This document shows positions 53,554 to 62,856 of a stretch of 64,000 nucleotides of DNA, in pieces; the first letter of the stretch is position 1, and each line of letters starts with the position of its first letter. Source of the stretch: Ancylomarina sp963977525 (GTDB lineage Bacteria > Bacteroidota > Bacteroidia > Bacteroidales > Marinifilaceae). Made by a program: the position numbers and the translations under genes. The notes under the pieces are model-generated. The model did not search any database. It saw only the letters and a program-made list of their open reading frames with translations, and was not told the DNA's origin. The stretch spans positions 142,417 to 206,416 of the forward strand of contig CAXBPC010000004.1 in NCBI GenBank assembly GCA_963977525.1, written 5' to 3'.

Positions 53554-53561
53554 TAAATTTG
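53554..53561 (+). promoter_or_regulatory. -7 element of the psd promoter
   Basis: TAAATTTG matches TAnnTTTG exactly. The -33 region (CTTC near 53531) is poor. The psd ATG is 17 bp downstream, so the leader would be very short. Confidence 0.45.
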
Positions 53562-53577
53562 CAATCAAATCAGATTT

Positions 53578-54471
53578 ATGGGATCCATACGATATATAGA
53601 AAGAAAGAGTGGAAGTCTAATTAAAGAATTCGTTCCAAGTGAAGGAATGTTAAGATGGCTTTATAATTCTTCTCTTGGTAAAGCAACACTTCATACTCTT
53701 GTTAAACGAAAAATGTTAACCATGCTTGGTGGTTGGTATATGAGTAGTCGTTTTTCGAAAAAGAAGATTGATAAGTTTATTACACAATATCAAATTGACC
53801 TATCCAATTATAAGATTACCGATAGTAAAGCTTATTTAAACTTCAACGATTTTTTCTTTAGAAAAATACAAGCAGAAAAAAGACCTATAGGAAATGGAAT
53901 TGTTTCACCTGCTGATGGTAAAATGCTGGCTTTTCAGTCTATTACTGATGTTTCTTCATTTTTTGTAAAAGGATCTGAGTTTACGATTGAGTCGTTTCTT
54001 AAGAATAAGAACCTAGCTAATAAATACGCTGATGGATCAATGATTATTGCTCGTTTGGCACCAACCGATTACCACCGTTTTCACTTTCCTGCAAGCGGTC
54101 ATATTTCAGAATCGAAAGACATAAAAGGACGTTATTTTTCGGTTTCGCCTATGGCATTAAAAAAGAGTTTGGAAATTTTCTGTCAAAATTATAGAACCTA
54201 CAGTACGCTTAAAACTGATGACTTTGGTGATATCTTAATTTCTGAAGTTGGAGCTACAATGGTAGGAAGCATCATTCAAACCTATCAGTATAATTCTCAA
54301 GTTGAGAAAGGCGAGGAGAAGGGCTACTTTGCTTTTGGAGGTTCTACTTTGGTGCTATTCTTCGAAAAAGGCAAAGTGAAATTAGCTGCTGATCTTATTG
54401 AAAATACTTGTAAAGGTTATGAAACTTCTGTGTTTGTGGGTGAAAATATTGCAAGTAAATTAACTGATTAG
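53578..54471 (+). CDS. psd: phosphatidylserine decarboxylase, pyruvoyl enzyme
   Basis: It makes phosphatidylethanolamine from phosphatidylserine at the inner membrane. The 297-residue proenzyme has IVSPADGKMLAF (about 107-118), LAPTDYHRFHFPASG (about 160-174; catalytic His) and the self-cleavage motif FGGST, where cleavage before Ser256 gives the pyruvoyl prosthetic group. The GGST form and length fit the PSD-II-like group, different from the LGST of E. coli. Its stop codon directly abuts the stop codon of the DUF1697 gene on the other strand. No pssA is next to it. Confidence 0.94.
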   Translation: MGSIRYIERKSGSLIKEFVPSEGMLRWLYNSSLGKATLHTLVKRKMLTMLGGWYMSSRFSKKKIDKFITQYQIDLSNYKITDSKAYLNFNDFFFRKIQAEKRPIGNGIVSPADGKMLAFQSITDVSSFFVKGSEFTIESFLKNKNLANKYADGSMIIARLAPTDYHRFHFPASGHISESKDIKGRYFSVSPMALKKSLEIFCQNYRTYSTLKTDDFGDILISEVGATMVGSIIQTYQYNSQVEKGEEKGYFAFGGSTLVLFFEKGKVKLAADLIENTCKGYETSVFVGENIASKLTD

Positions 54472-55050
54472 TTATTGACTTAATTCCGAAAGCTTCATCA
54501 CCGTTTTCCAATTGCGACTAGTAGACTTGCACTTGAATTTCTTTTCAAATAGTGTATTGGTCATTTTGCTCTTACTACTGAATTTATCCTTACAACAAAG
54601 AAAAACCTCTTGTCCGATAACTTCAAATTGCTCCGAATCCAACACTATTTGTTTTAATTCAGCAATCTGAGCCTGCTCAGGAATAGCATCGAGTAAAGTC
54701 AGATGTAGACGTTCTATGCCTATGTCTTTATCATTAAGAAAAGGATTGTCTGATATGATTTGTTCCCATTCGGAAGCTTTCCTAACCATTATTGGAACAT
54801 CAAGTTTGAAATGATCAAGAATGGCTATTTCAATCTGGCTTGCCAATTTGATGTTTTTTTCATCCTTATCTGATTCAAATACCACATTACCACTTTGGAT
54901 ATAGGTAATGATATTTGAGAAACCCAATTTTGAAAATAGAGCTTTCAAATCAGCCATAAGCAGTTTGCGCTTGCCACCTACATTTATGCCTCGTAATAGA
55001 GCGATATATTTTTCTTTAGATTCCTCCATGCTGATGTTTATTTTAATCAA
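54472..55050 (-). CDS. DUF1697 family protein
   Basis: A 192-residue soluble protein of the DUF1697 family, with the typical beginning YIALLRGINVGGKRKLLMAD and LFSKLGFSNIITYIQSGNVVFES, and the late VFLCCKDKFSSKSKMTN region ending at NWKTVMKLSEL. Its function is unknown. The ATG at 55050 overlaps the upstream gene by 8 bp, suggesting coupled translation; an ATG at 55029 (MEESKEKYIALL) would give the more usual family start. Its stop codon touches that of psd with no base between them. Confidence 0.87.
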   Translation of the reverse strand: MIKINISMEESKEKYIALLRGINVGGKRKLLMADLKALFSKLGFSNIITYIQSGNVVFESDKDEKNIKLASQIEIAILDHFKLDVPIMVRKASEWEQIISDNPFLNDKDIGIERLHLTLLDAIPEQAQIAELKQIVLDSEQFEVIGQEVFLCCKDKFSSKSKMTNTLFEKKFKCKSTSRNWKTVMKLSELSQ

Positions 55051-55516
55051 TCTTATTTAAATCTAATAAGGTGGCAATTTGATCCTCTATGATCTTTGCT
55101 TTATCAATATCATTAACTCTCAGTAATTTTACACGTGCGTCTTGTGTTTCGGAAAGTAGCGTAATATCATAAACAAATGCTTTTTCTGTTACACTTACTG
55201 GTGTTCTTCCTCCATAAGTTTTTCTTGAATATCGCCTTTTTAGTATGGCAATATTAGGAAGGTCTGAAGTTTTCCATTTTCCTATTTTGAAATTTAGGAG
55301 ATAGAAAAAATTTCTAAAGCGACCATCTTCTATTTCAAATCCTGAAAGATTAAAGCTTAAATATGAACCCACTATAATTAATGGTAATCCCAATAAGTGA
55401 AATTCTAATAGTTTTATGATTCCAAATACAATTGCAATATATCCGATTAAATTAAATGGTCTGGGAAAGTATTTACCTGTATGAATCTTTAATTTAGTTT
55501 GATTTGCCATCTTCAA
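55043..55516 (-). CDS. small membrane protein, PH-like, unknown function
   Basis: A 157-residue protein with two adjacent hydrophobic helices (about 22-55, LIGYIAIVFGIIKLLEFHLL and GLPLIIVGSYLSFNLSG) and a cytoplasmic beta-rich domain that resembles bacterial PH-like modules. I cannot name a family with confidence. An ATG two codons later (MANQ) is also possible. The gene is translationally coupled to the DUF1697 gene through an 8-bp overlap. Confidence 0.65.
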   Translation of the reverse strand: MKMANQTKLKIHTGKYFPRPFNLIGYIAIVFGIIKLLEFHLLGLPLIIVGSYLSFNLSGFEIEDGRFRNFFYLLNFKIGKWKTSDLPNIAILKRRYSRKTYGGRTPVSVTEKAFVYDITLLSETQDARVKLLRVNDIDKAKIIEDQIATLLDLNKID

Positions 55517-55639
55517 TTTGTCTATAGTTGATATTGTGTACTATCTTAGTTTTAGATGATTAATGTCTTATTGATTCCTAGAAAGATAATCTTAAATTTT
55601 GAAAAATATCTCTTGATTAAATTCTTGCTTTGAAAAGTT

Positions 55640-56101
55640 TTACCAAACTCCTGATTGTTTACCCGAGAGCTCTTTAATGTTCAACTTTAATACAAGAAGT
55701 TTATCCAGCATCTTTGGTGGATAATGGTTGTCAGCTTTGCCATGTTGTTTCATGATAATATCGAGACCTTTAACCTTATCTTCATGATTATTCATGATTT
55801 CTATTTCGCCTACACCTATTAAAGAACGATACTCCGAAGTCCATTTACAAGAAACTTCATCTGTCACAAGTCGGTAATCCGATTCAATTTCGAAGCAAAC
55901 CTTATTGTTTTTCTTAATCAGATTAATTTTACGTCCTTCTGGTGCGCAATGAAAATACAGGGCATTGTCCTGATACCCAAAGTTCAGCGGTATGATATAA
56001 GGATAATCTGTATCGGAAAGACCAATTCGACAAATATGTGATGTGTTTAGAATGTCCTGAATGATAGACTGATCTTCGATATTTCTCTCTTTGCGTCTCA
56101 T
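55640..56101 (-). CDS. FMN-binding split-barrel (pyridoxamine 5'-phosphate oxidase-like) protein
   Basis: A 153-residue protein of the PNPOx-like/NimA-type group: the split barrel begins with LNTSHICRIGLSDTDYPYIIPLNFGY and continues with LYFHCAPEGRKINLIKKNNKVCFEIE, where the basic residues contact flavin phosphate. The C-terminal region has YRSLIGVGEIEIM. Relatives reduce nitro compounds or bind FMN or heme; the actual role is unknown. A single gene, 123 bp upstream of the PH-like gene on the same strand. Confidence 0.87.
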   Translation of the reverse strand: MRRKERNIEDQSIIQDILNTSHICRIGLSDTDYPYIIPLNFGYQDNALYFHCAPEGRKINLIKKNNKVCFEIESDYRLVTDEVSCKWTSEYRSLIGVGEIEIMNNHEDKVKGLDIIMKQHGKADNHYPPKMLDKLLVLKLNIKELSGKQSGVW

Positions 56102-56181
56102 ATTAATTGGTCTGTGTTATTGAAAGTTGAATTTAAGTTCAAAGTAAAGATTTTATATGGTTCTAAATATTAATACTCGTA

Positions 56182-57393
56182 TCAGGTTCTTCTTAATGTT
56201 TCCATTGCAGTTTCTAAGACTGATTTGAAAAGGGTAGGAGTGGTTCTGTGTAATTTGACTTGCTTACAATTATTAAACTGCATAAAGGCTTCAAGTTCTT
56301 TAGCTAGAGCTATAGAAAAAGCATCGGTTTTTGTGAGACTTGGTTCTAGAGCTAGATGATTAATGTGTAGGAGAGATACTTTTCTCTCAGCCTTGCAGTC
56401 CATTCGTGCAACTAGCTTTCCATCCCAAATAATGGGTAAAGAGAAATAGCCATACTGGCGTTTTGCTTCAGGTAGGTAACACTCAATCAAATAATCATAA
56501 TTGAACAAGGCTTTCATTCGCTTTCGCTGAATAAGCAGATTATCAAATGGAGAGAGAATTTTAAGCTTTGAGCGAGACAAAGGTTTATTTAGTAATTCCA
56601 AGGAATTTGGCAAAGTGTAGTAGCTGTTTTCACCAACTCCAACTTGTACTAGTTCCCCATTAGAAAGCATGTCGTTTAAGCTTGTCAACACAAGAGGTTT
56701 AGTGTTTTTCAGAAGATAAGCTATTTCAGAAGCTTGTCCCAAACCATTACTCTGCAGGTATCGCAATATTAGAAAACGAACATATTCTTCCTGACTAGGC
56801 AAAGTGGTATCGATAACTTTAGGAATGACATTCTCAGTTAGATCGTAAACCTTATGGAAATTATACCGAGATGATATCATCAAGTCACCTTGCATATATA
56901 AATTCTCCAAGGCTTGCTTAGTGGGTTTGGTTCTCCACTCACCAACTTTCCTCCCCTTAAAATCAAAATCTTTAGCCATTAAAGGACCTTCATCTGCTAT
57001 GCGCTTAAGTACCGATTTCATCAGCTTATCATCACGTTTATACCAATGATTTTCTTTTCCATCTAAGATGGCTTGTTTTCGAAATAAGCTGTAACGATAA
57101 TCTCGCATGGGCAGATAAGCAGCAGCGTGTGACCAATATTCAAAAACTTGCTTGTCAGCAACCAGTTTATCGAGATGAGAGTTTTGGTAGCTAGGGTTGC
57201 GATTCCATAAAGTATGGTGATGAGCACGCTGAATGGCCGAAATGGTATCAATCTGAATATAGCCAAGGTGTTCAATAGCTGATAGCGTTGCACTAAGTGC
57301 ATTACCAATTTGCTTTGCTGGTGGCACTCTCTGCGATAGTAAAACCAATTTTTGAGCTTCTTGTATGGAGAGTGATTCTATTATTTTGGTCAT
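56182..57393 (-). CDS. YcaQ-type crosslink-repair DNA glycosylase (HTH_42)
   Basis: A 403-residue winged-helix protein of the AlkX/AlkZ (HTH_42) family, which in E. coli (YcaQ) unhooks interstrand crosslinks and removes alkylated bases. It carries the catalytic-type motif QxD (Gln47-Ile-Asp49 in GYIQIDTIS), the QRAHHHTLWNR segment and YWSHAAAYLP, with FDNLLIQRKRMKALFNYDYLIECYLP patterns in the C-terminal half (cited in parts: SPFDNLLIQRKR, FNYDYLIE). QxD matches YcaQ; the Streptomyces AlkZ has QxQ. A stand-alone gene; no SOS box can be recognised. Confidence 0.88.
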   Translation of the reverse strand: MTKIIESLSIQEAQKLVLLSQRVPPAKQIGNALSATLSAIEHLGYIQIDTISAIQRAHHHTLWNRNPSYQNSHLDKLVADKQVFEYWSHAAAYLPMRDYRYSLFRKQAILDGKENHWYKRDDKLMKSVLKRIADEGPLMAKDFDFKGRKVGEWRTKPTKQALENLYMQGDLMISSRYNFHKVYDLTENVIPKVIDTTLPSQEEYVRFLILRYLQSNGLGQASEIAYLLKNTKPLVLTSLNDMLSNGELVQVGVGENSYYTLPNSLELLNKPLSRSKLKILSPFDNLLIQRKRMKALFNYDYLIECYLPEAKRQYGYFSLPIIWDGKLVARMDCKAERKVSLLHINHLALEPSLTKTDAFSIALAKELEAFMQFNNCKQVKLHRTTPTLFKSVLETAMETLRRT

Positions 57394-57922
57394 GTCTATC
57401 TTTCTTTTGCTTATTCCTATTTTAGAGCCTTACTAATACTTATCTATTTGATTTTGTAATCTACTATTATCGTGCCTTTTACCATCTATTATTTTAGGCT
57501 ATTGCTTTTTGTTTTTGCAAGAACCTATTTTTAATTTTTATGGTGACCTTCAAATTTATGAAATCAATATCATAAACAAAATATTAGGCATAGGTAAAAT
57601 GTAAAGCCCTTATACGATTTATCTATCGCGACCTTAAAATTCAGCTTAATTTCGTTCTTAATTTCTGATAATTCATCACTATCACTTAAGGAAATGCATT
57701 TTTCAAGAGATAGTATCCTTTTCTAGTGGCTTAATTCAAAATCCACCAAGTTCCCATGTTCACTGATGCTTTAGTCTGATTTGGTAAGCACCCATTATAA
57801 TCACTCTATAATATAGAATACATCTAAAAAGAATGTACTATGCAATACTATGTATAAGTTTATATATTTGTTGTGTGAGATTCAGCAATGAATAGTGAAA
57901 GATCAAAAAATTAAAACTCATC
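57394..57922. other. 529-bp intergenic region before glpA
   Basis: An AT-rich region between divergent ycaQ-like and glpA genes. A -7 element TATATTTG occurs at 57863-57870, 53 bp before the glpA ATG, without a clear -33. No repeat, RNA or reading frame is seen. A 10-bp match to the tRNA-Arg end (CCATGTTCAC near 57754) is probably chance. Confidence 0.5.
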
Positions 57923-59548
57923 ATGAACAAGAACAATTCCAAAGAGTACGATGTGATAATTATTGGTGGCGGTGCCACTGGTGCGGGAACGGCACGAGAT
58001 TGTGCGATGCGGGGACTTAGTGTTTTGCTTGTAGAGCGTCATGACTTTGCCACAGGGGCAACAGGGCGTAATCATGGTTTGTTACATAGTGGTGCTCGAT
58101 ATGCTGTAACTGATCCAGAATCAGCTTCGGAATGTATCAAAGAGAATATGATTTTGCGTCGTATAGCAAACCATTGTGTTGAAGAGAATAATGGTTTATT
58201 TATTACGCTTCCAGACGATGATATGGCTTTTCAATCTCAGTTTGTAGATGCTTGCAAAAGTGCAGGTATCGGAACTGAAATTCTCGATCCTGATTTTGCT
58301 CGTCGTCTTGAACCTTCTGTCAACCCTAATTTGATTGGTGCTGTTAAGGTTCCTGATGGATCGGTTGATCCTTTCCGCTTGACTATGTCGAATGCATTGG
58401 ATGCAAAGATTCATGGTGCTGAGCTTTTAACACAACATGAGGTAACAGATGTGATTTGCGAACAGGATAGAGCTATAGGTGTTGAGCTGTTTAATCATCG
58501 AAAAAAAGAAAAAGTAAGTTACTACGGTAAAATAATAGTGAACGCTTGCGGAATTTGGGGACATCATGTTGCAAGCCTTGCAGGTGTCAATATCAATATG
58601 TTTCCGGCAAAGGGATCTTTATTGATTTTTGGTCATCGTGTAAACAAGATGGTGCTTAATAGATGTAGAAAACCAGCTAACGCTGATATTTTAGTACCCG
58701 GAGACACAATTTGCCTGATTGGAACAACATCAGAACGCATTCCATACGACCAAATTGATAATATGTTTGTTTCTCAGGAAGATGTGGATGTTCTTATCCG
58801 CGAAGGCGTGAAGCTTTCTCCATCTCTGGCTACAACTCGTATTTTGCGTGCATACGCTGGGGTAAGACCTTTGGTTGCGGCTGATGATGATCCTACTGGA
58901 CGAAGCATTAGTCGTGGAATCGTATTACTCGATCATCAAGAACGCGATGGTCTTTCAGGTTTTATCACAATTACGGGTGGTAAGCTAATGACTTACCGAT
59001 TAATGGCTGAAGAGGCTACCGACTTAATATGTAAAAAACTCGCTGTTGATAAGCAATGTGAAACAGCAGATAAGCCATTGCCTGGATCAGAAAAAAGTGA
59101 TTTGTCTCTTGAGAATGCTACTGAGAAGATTTATTCAGGTTCGAGTATTGCTCAAAAATCGGCGAAAGACCGTCATGGTTCTTTGGCACATAAAGCTTCT
59201 AATGGAGATAGTAATGATGATTCATTGGTTTGCGAATGTGAAGGTGTTTCGATAGGTGAAGTGAAATATGCGATTAATGAATTACATGTTAATAACCTTA
59301 TCGACCTACGTCGTCGTACGCGTGTGGGGATGGGAACATGTCAGGGTGAACTCTGTGCTTGTCGTGCAGCAGGACTTCTATGTGAGTCTATGCAAGAGCC
59401 AGGCAAGGCAAAAGATGATTTGGCTAATTTCCTTCAGGAACGATGGAAGGGCATGTCTTCAATTGCATGGGGAGAGACAATCAATGAGGTTCAGTTTACC
59501 TCTTGGATTTATGAAGGTATTTACGGATTGAAACCAGATAACAATTAA
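57923..59548 (+). CDS. glpA: anaerobic glycerol-3-phosphate dehydrogenase subunit A
   Basis: The catalytic flavoprotein subunit that oxidises glycerol-3-phosphate to dihydroxyacetone phosphate. The 541-residue protein has the FAD-binding VIIIGGGATGAGTARDCAMRG (about 11-31), GRNHGLLHSGARYAV (about 49-63), and near the C-terminus a BFD-like [2Fe-2S] module with CECEGVSIGEV and CQGELCACRAAG. Length matches E. coli GlpA (542). It heads glpABC, with 12 bp to glpB. No glpK, glpF or glpT is in the window. A TAnnTTTG element lies 53 bp upstream. Confidence 0.95.
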   Translation: MNKNNSKEYDVIIIGGGATGAGTARDCAMRGLSVLLVERHDFATGATGRNHGLLHSGARYAVTDPESASECIKENMILRRIANHCVEENNGLFITLPDDDMAFQSQFVDACKSAGIGTEILDPDFARRLEPSVNPNLIGAVKVPDGSVDPFRLTMSNALDAKIHGAELLTQHEVTDVICEQDRAIGVELFNHRKKEKVSYYGKIIVNACGIWGHHVASLAGVNINMFPAKGSLLIFGHRVNKMVLNRCRKPANADILVPGDTICLIGTTSERIPYDQIDNMFVSQEDVDVLIREGVKLSPSLATTRILRAYAGVRPLVAADDDPTGRSISRGIVLLDHQERDGLSGFITITGGKLMTYRLMAEEATDLICKKLAVDKQCETADKPLPGSEKSDLSLENATEKIYSGSSIAQKSAKDRHGSLAHKASNGDSNDDSLVCECEGVSIGEVKYAINELHVNNLIDLRRRTRVGMGTCQGELCACRAAGLLCESMQEPGKAKDDLANFLQERWKGMSSIAWGETINEVQFTSWIYEGIYGLKPDNN

Positions 59549-59560
59549 GCTAGGATTAGT

Positions 59561-60802
59561 ATGAAGTTCGATAATATTATAATAGGAGGTGGGTTGAGTG
59601 GACTCACTTGTGGCATTAAATTGGCAGAGCAGGGACGAAAATGTGCTATTGTTTCATCGGGACAGAGTGCCATTCATTTCTTTTCTGGTTCTTTCGATTT
59701 GCTAAGTAAGATAGGTGGAGAAGAAGTTAAGAATCCACTTGATGGGATGAAGATATTAGCAGATACGCATCCTTATAAGCGTGTAGGGCTTGATAATATC
59801 GCCCGTTTGGCTGATGAAGCACCTCAACTTTTGGATCGTGCAGGCTTGAGATTTTCGGGTCAGGCGAATCAAAATCATTTTGTGCTAACCCCGATGGGGA
59901 TCATGAAACCAACTTGGTTAACTATTGAAGATTTTACTCGTTTTGAGCAAAACGAGACATTCCCTTGGAAGAAAGCCTTAATCCTAAACTTTAGTGGATT
60001 CTTGGATTTTCATACTCTGTTCATTAAGGATGGATTAGCAAAGCTTGATGTTGATGTGCAGATTAAAAATCTAGCCATGAAACAATTTGAAGCAATTCGT
60101 AAAAATCCGAGTGAGATGCGTTCAACCAACATTGCTAAAGTGTTTGATAAGGGAGATGCTCTTGATGAATTTGCTCAAAAGGCAAATGAGCTGAGTGAAG
60201 GTTTTGAAGTGGTGATTCTACCAGCCGTATTTGGCTTGTTTAATAAGCAAGTTGCCTCAGATCTTAAAGCAAAAATAAACAAACCTGCAGTCTTACTTCC
60301 TGCAATACCACCATCGGTACCAGGTATCAGAAGTCAGATATTGCTTCGTAAGAGGTTTCAGGAATTGGGAGGAACTTATTTCTTAGGTGATAATGTTGAA
60401 GAAGGAACTTTCGAGAATAATCGACTCATGGCTATTCGAACCCATAATCATGGCGATATCAAGTTAGAAGCTGATCAATTTATTTTGGCAAGCGGAAGCT
60501 TCTATAGTAAAGGGATTGTGGCAACTCGAGACAAAGTATATGAGCCTATCTTCGGTTTAGATGTAGATGGTGAGACGAATGGTTCGGAATGGCGCGACGA
60601 GAAGTTTTTTAACGATCAGCCTTATATGCATTTTGGTGTTAAAACCGATAGCCAATTTCGAGCAACGATGAACGGACAGCCAGTAGAGAATTTATTTGTA
60701 GCAGGATCTGTATTGGGAGGAGTTAATGCTCTTAAGGAAGGTAGTGGAGCGGGCATCAGTTTATTGACTTCGTTGCATATAGCTGAGCAAATTTTAAAAT
60801 AA
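59561..60802 (+). CDS. glpB: anaerobic glycerol-3-phosphate dehydrogenase subunit B
   Basis: The second flavin subunit (FMN in E. coli) of the GlpABC complex, 413 residues. It begins with a dinucleotide fold (DNIIIGGGLSGLTCGIKLAEQ) and has FFSGSFDLLS (about 46) and the late FGVKTDSQFRATMNGQPVENLF, VAGSVLGG and GSGAGISLLTSLH segments typical of the family. It lies 12 bp after glpA and 7 bp before glpC. In E. coli the A and B subunits form the catalytic dimer bound to the membrane through GlpC. Confidence 0.93.
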   Translation: MKFDNIIIGGGLSGLTCGIKLAEQGRKCAIVSSGQSAIHFFSGSFDLLSKIGGEEVKNPLDGMKILADTHPYKRVGLDNIARLADEAPQLLDRAGLRFSGQANQNHFVLTPMGIMKPTWLTIEDFTRFEQNETFPWKKALILNFSGFLDFHTLFIKDGLAKLDVDVQIKNLAMKQFEAIRKNPSEMRSTNIAKVFDKGDALDEFAQKANELSEGFEVVILPAVFGLFNKQVASDLKAKINKPAVLLPAIPPSVPGIRSQILLRKRFQELGGTYFLGDNVEEGTFENNRLMAIRTHNHGDIKLEADQFILASGSFYSKGIVATRDKVYEPIFGLDVDGETNGSEWRDEKFFNDQPYMHFGVKTDSQFRATMNGQPVENLFVAGSVLGGVNALKEGSGAGISLLTSLHIAEQILK

Positions 60803-60809
60803 GAGGAGG

Positions 60810-62102
60810 ATGAAGAAGGAGATATTTGAGCCGTTTAATATTAGCGATAATAATTTTGAGCAGTGTGTGAAGTGTACTATTTGTACCGTCTATTGCCCTG
60901 TTTTAGAAGTCAATCCAGATTTTCCTGGACCGAAGCAATCAGGCCCTGATGGGGAACGGTTACGCTTAAAGGATCCAAGTTTTTTCGATGAGTCATTAAA
61001 GTTGTGTCTCAACTGTAAACGTTGTGAGGTGGCTTGTCCGCATGGCGTAAAAATTGGTGATATTATCCAGATGGCTCGAATTAAACACAGCAAAAAGAAG
61101 CCAAAGTTTAGAGATATGATTTTGGCCAATACTGATATTGTAGGAACTATGGCGAGCACATTTGCACCTATTGTTAATCCTATAGTTGCCCTAAAGCCTG
61201 TCCGACGTATAATGGATAGTGTGCTAAAAATTGATCATCATCGAATATTCCCTGAGTATGCTGGATTGAGATTTGAATCTTGGTATAGCAGATATGCTGC
61301 AAAGAAGCAGAACGATTTCAAAAAACATGTCAGCTATTTTCATGGCTGCTATGTGAATTATAACTTTCCTCAGCTAGGTAAAGATTTAATCAAGATTATG
61401 AATGCTGCAGGTTATGGTGTTCATCTTCTCGAAAAAGAAAAATGTTGTGGTGTGGCTTTAATTTCCAATGGACTGATTAAACAAGCTACAAAGCAGGCAC
61501 GCCATAATGTGGAAGCCTTTAAGAAATCTATCGTTGATAAGAATATGCCAGTGATATCGACATCATCAACTTGTATATTCACCATTCGCGATGAATACCC
61601 GCATTTGTTGGGGGTAAAGAATGACGAAATTCGTAACGAAAGTGAATTGGCTACACGCTTCCTGTTTCGTTTAATTGATACGGGGAAATTGAAACTGGTT
61701 TTCAAAAAGAATTACAAGAAACGTATTGCCTATCACACACCATGTCATATGGAAAAGTTGGGTTGGTCAATTTATTCAACTTCGCTTTTGCGCATGATTC
61801 CAGGAATAGATTTTATGGAACTTGAATCGCTATGCTGCGGTATTGCAGGGACATATGGATTTAAAAAGGAAAACTATGAAACCTCGCAAGGCGTTGGTAA
61901 ACCGCTTTTCGAACAGATAGAAAATTCAAATGCAGATTACGTAACGACCGATTGTGAGACCTGTAAGTGGCAGGTTGAAATGTCGACTACAAATAAAGTA
62001 CAGCATCCAATTTCGATACTAGCAGAAGCATTAGATGTGGAAGCTACTATGAAGCTATGGCAAGAGCAAAATGTTGAAAGTTTAGAAGAATGCCCTAATT
62101 AA
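60810..62102 (+). CDS. glpC: anaerobic glycerol-3-phosphate dehydrogenase subunit C
   Basis: The iron-sulfur subunit that takes electrons from GlpAB to the quinone pool, 430 residues. Two [4Fe-4S] motifs are visible at the start (CVKCTICTVYCPV about 20-32 and CLNCKRCEVACPHG about 70-83). Two CCG domains follow: GCYVNYNFPQLG with EKCCG (about 180-220) and HTPCHMEKLG with ESLCCGIAGTYGF (about 310-350). It is the last gene of the operon and is followed by a long terminator hairpin. The protein uses menaquinone in anaerobic respiration to fumarate or nitrate; which one is not shown. Confidence 0.95.
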   Translation: MKKEIFEPFNISDNNFEQCVKCTICTVYCPVLEVNPDFPGPKQSGPDGERLRLKDPSFFDESLKLCLNCKRCEVACPHGVKIGDIIQMARIKHSKKKPKFRDMILANTDIVGTMASTFAPIVNPIVALKPVRRIMDSVLKIDHHRIFPEYAGLRFESWYSRYAAKKQNDFKKHVSYFHGCYVNYNFPQLGKDLIKIMNAAGYGVHLLEKEKCCGVALISNGLIKQATKQARHNVEAFKKSIVDKNMPVISTSSTCIFTIRDEYPHLLGVKNDEIRNESELATRFLFRLIDTGKLKLVFKKNYKKRIAYHTPCHMEKLGWSIYSTSLLRMIPGIDFMELESLCCGIAGTYGFKKENYETSQGVGKPLFEQIENSNADYVTTDCETCKWQVEMSTTNKVQHPISILAEALDVEATMKLWQEQNVESLEECPN

Positions 62103-62155
62103 TAAGGCACGCATTAAAAAAGAAGTTAGATTAAGTAAAGATTAGTTTTGGAGAC

Positions 62156-62204
62156 AAATGCCGTAAGTATAGGATAAATGATTCCTATGCTTCCGGCATT
62201 TTCT
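62156..62204 (+). terminator. long terminator after glpABC
   Basis: AAATGCCG/CGGCATTT continue into AAGTATAGGA/TCCTATGCTT (one G-T pair), giving about 18 paired bases, followed by TTCT. It may serve both converging transcripts, since the gene on the other strand ends at 62217. Confidence 0.8.
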
Positions 62205-62216
62205 ATAGTCAGTTAT

Positions 62217-62720
62217 TTAGAATTTCAGAGGTTCTTTCTTTTCAAAATCCTCTTTACCGATTGTGTTTCCATTAATGGTTGTGGTATCCCAATCTTGAGA
62301 AATAAGCCATTTCTCACCCATATTTTTTAATACAATATGAAATTGCCCATAGCTATACGTCGTTGACTCATTTATAGTCGTAGCAATTCTGTAAAAACCC
62401 ACTTCATAAGATGTTGTTGCATTTGTCTTTCTATCGTCAAGCCAAAAATCAAGTTTGATACTTGCATTTTTTGCTTTCAAAGCTTTGAAGTGTTCTGTGT
62501 TCCCAAGTTTAAAATTGTCTTCGGTATCAATACCATTGGGAGTAACACGAAGTATATCATCTGCGTAAGTTTGATTTAAAGCATCTGAATCTAAATTCTC
62601 GAAAGCTTGTTGAAATACTTTCCAAAGCGTTTTATCAATTTCATTTTGAATGAATTTTACATTTGATTGAGCAGATAGATTCATACTAGTACAAATTAAA
62701 GTTATCAATAGTAATCTCAT
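62217..62720 (-). CDS. exported NTF2-like (DUF4440/SnoaL) protein
   Basis: A 167-residue exported protein: signal peptide (about 1-18, ending LSAQ), then a single cone-like NTF2 domain with WKVFQQAFENLDSDALNQTYADDILRVTP (given in parts: FENLDSDALNQTYADD) and the late YSYGQFHIVLKNMGEKWLISQDWD. These folds often bind small ligands, but no catalytic residues are fixed here. It converges on glpC. The function is unknown. Confidence 0.8.
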   Translation of the reverse strand: MRLLLITLICTSMNLSAQSNVKFIQNEIDKTLWKVFQQAFENLDSDALNQTYADDILRVTPNGIDTEDNFKLGNTEHFKALKAKNASIKLDFWLDDRKTNATTSYEVGFYRIATTINESTTYSYGQFHIVLKNMGEKWLISQDWDTTTINGNTIGKEDFEKKEPLKF

Positions 62721-62856
62721 AATATTAAGCTAATTAGATTGTAAAGGCATTTCAAAGTTCCAAACTTTCAGTTTACTATTTTGTTTGGTTATTGCTTCAA
62801 TCTTCATTTTCAATACTGTCTGCCAAATTCACTATGTTAGTTGTTAGCAACTGGCT

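Noticed and set aside
57750..57760. Match to the tRNA-Arg end (CCATGTTCAC) as an attachment site of an island from 43.5 to 57.8 kb
   Set aside because: Only 10 bp match, the region between holds conserved housekeeping genes, and no integrase is present.
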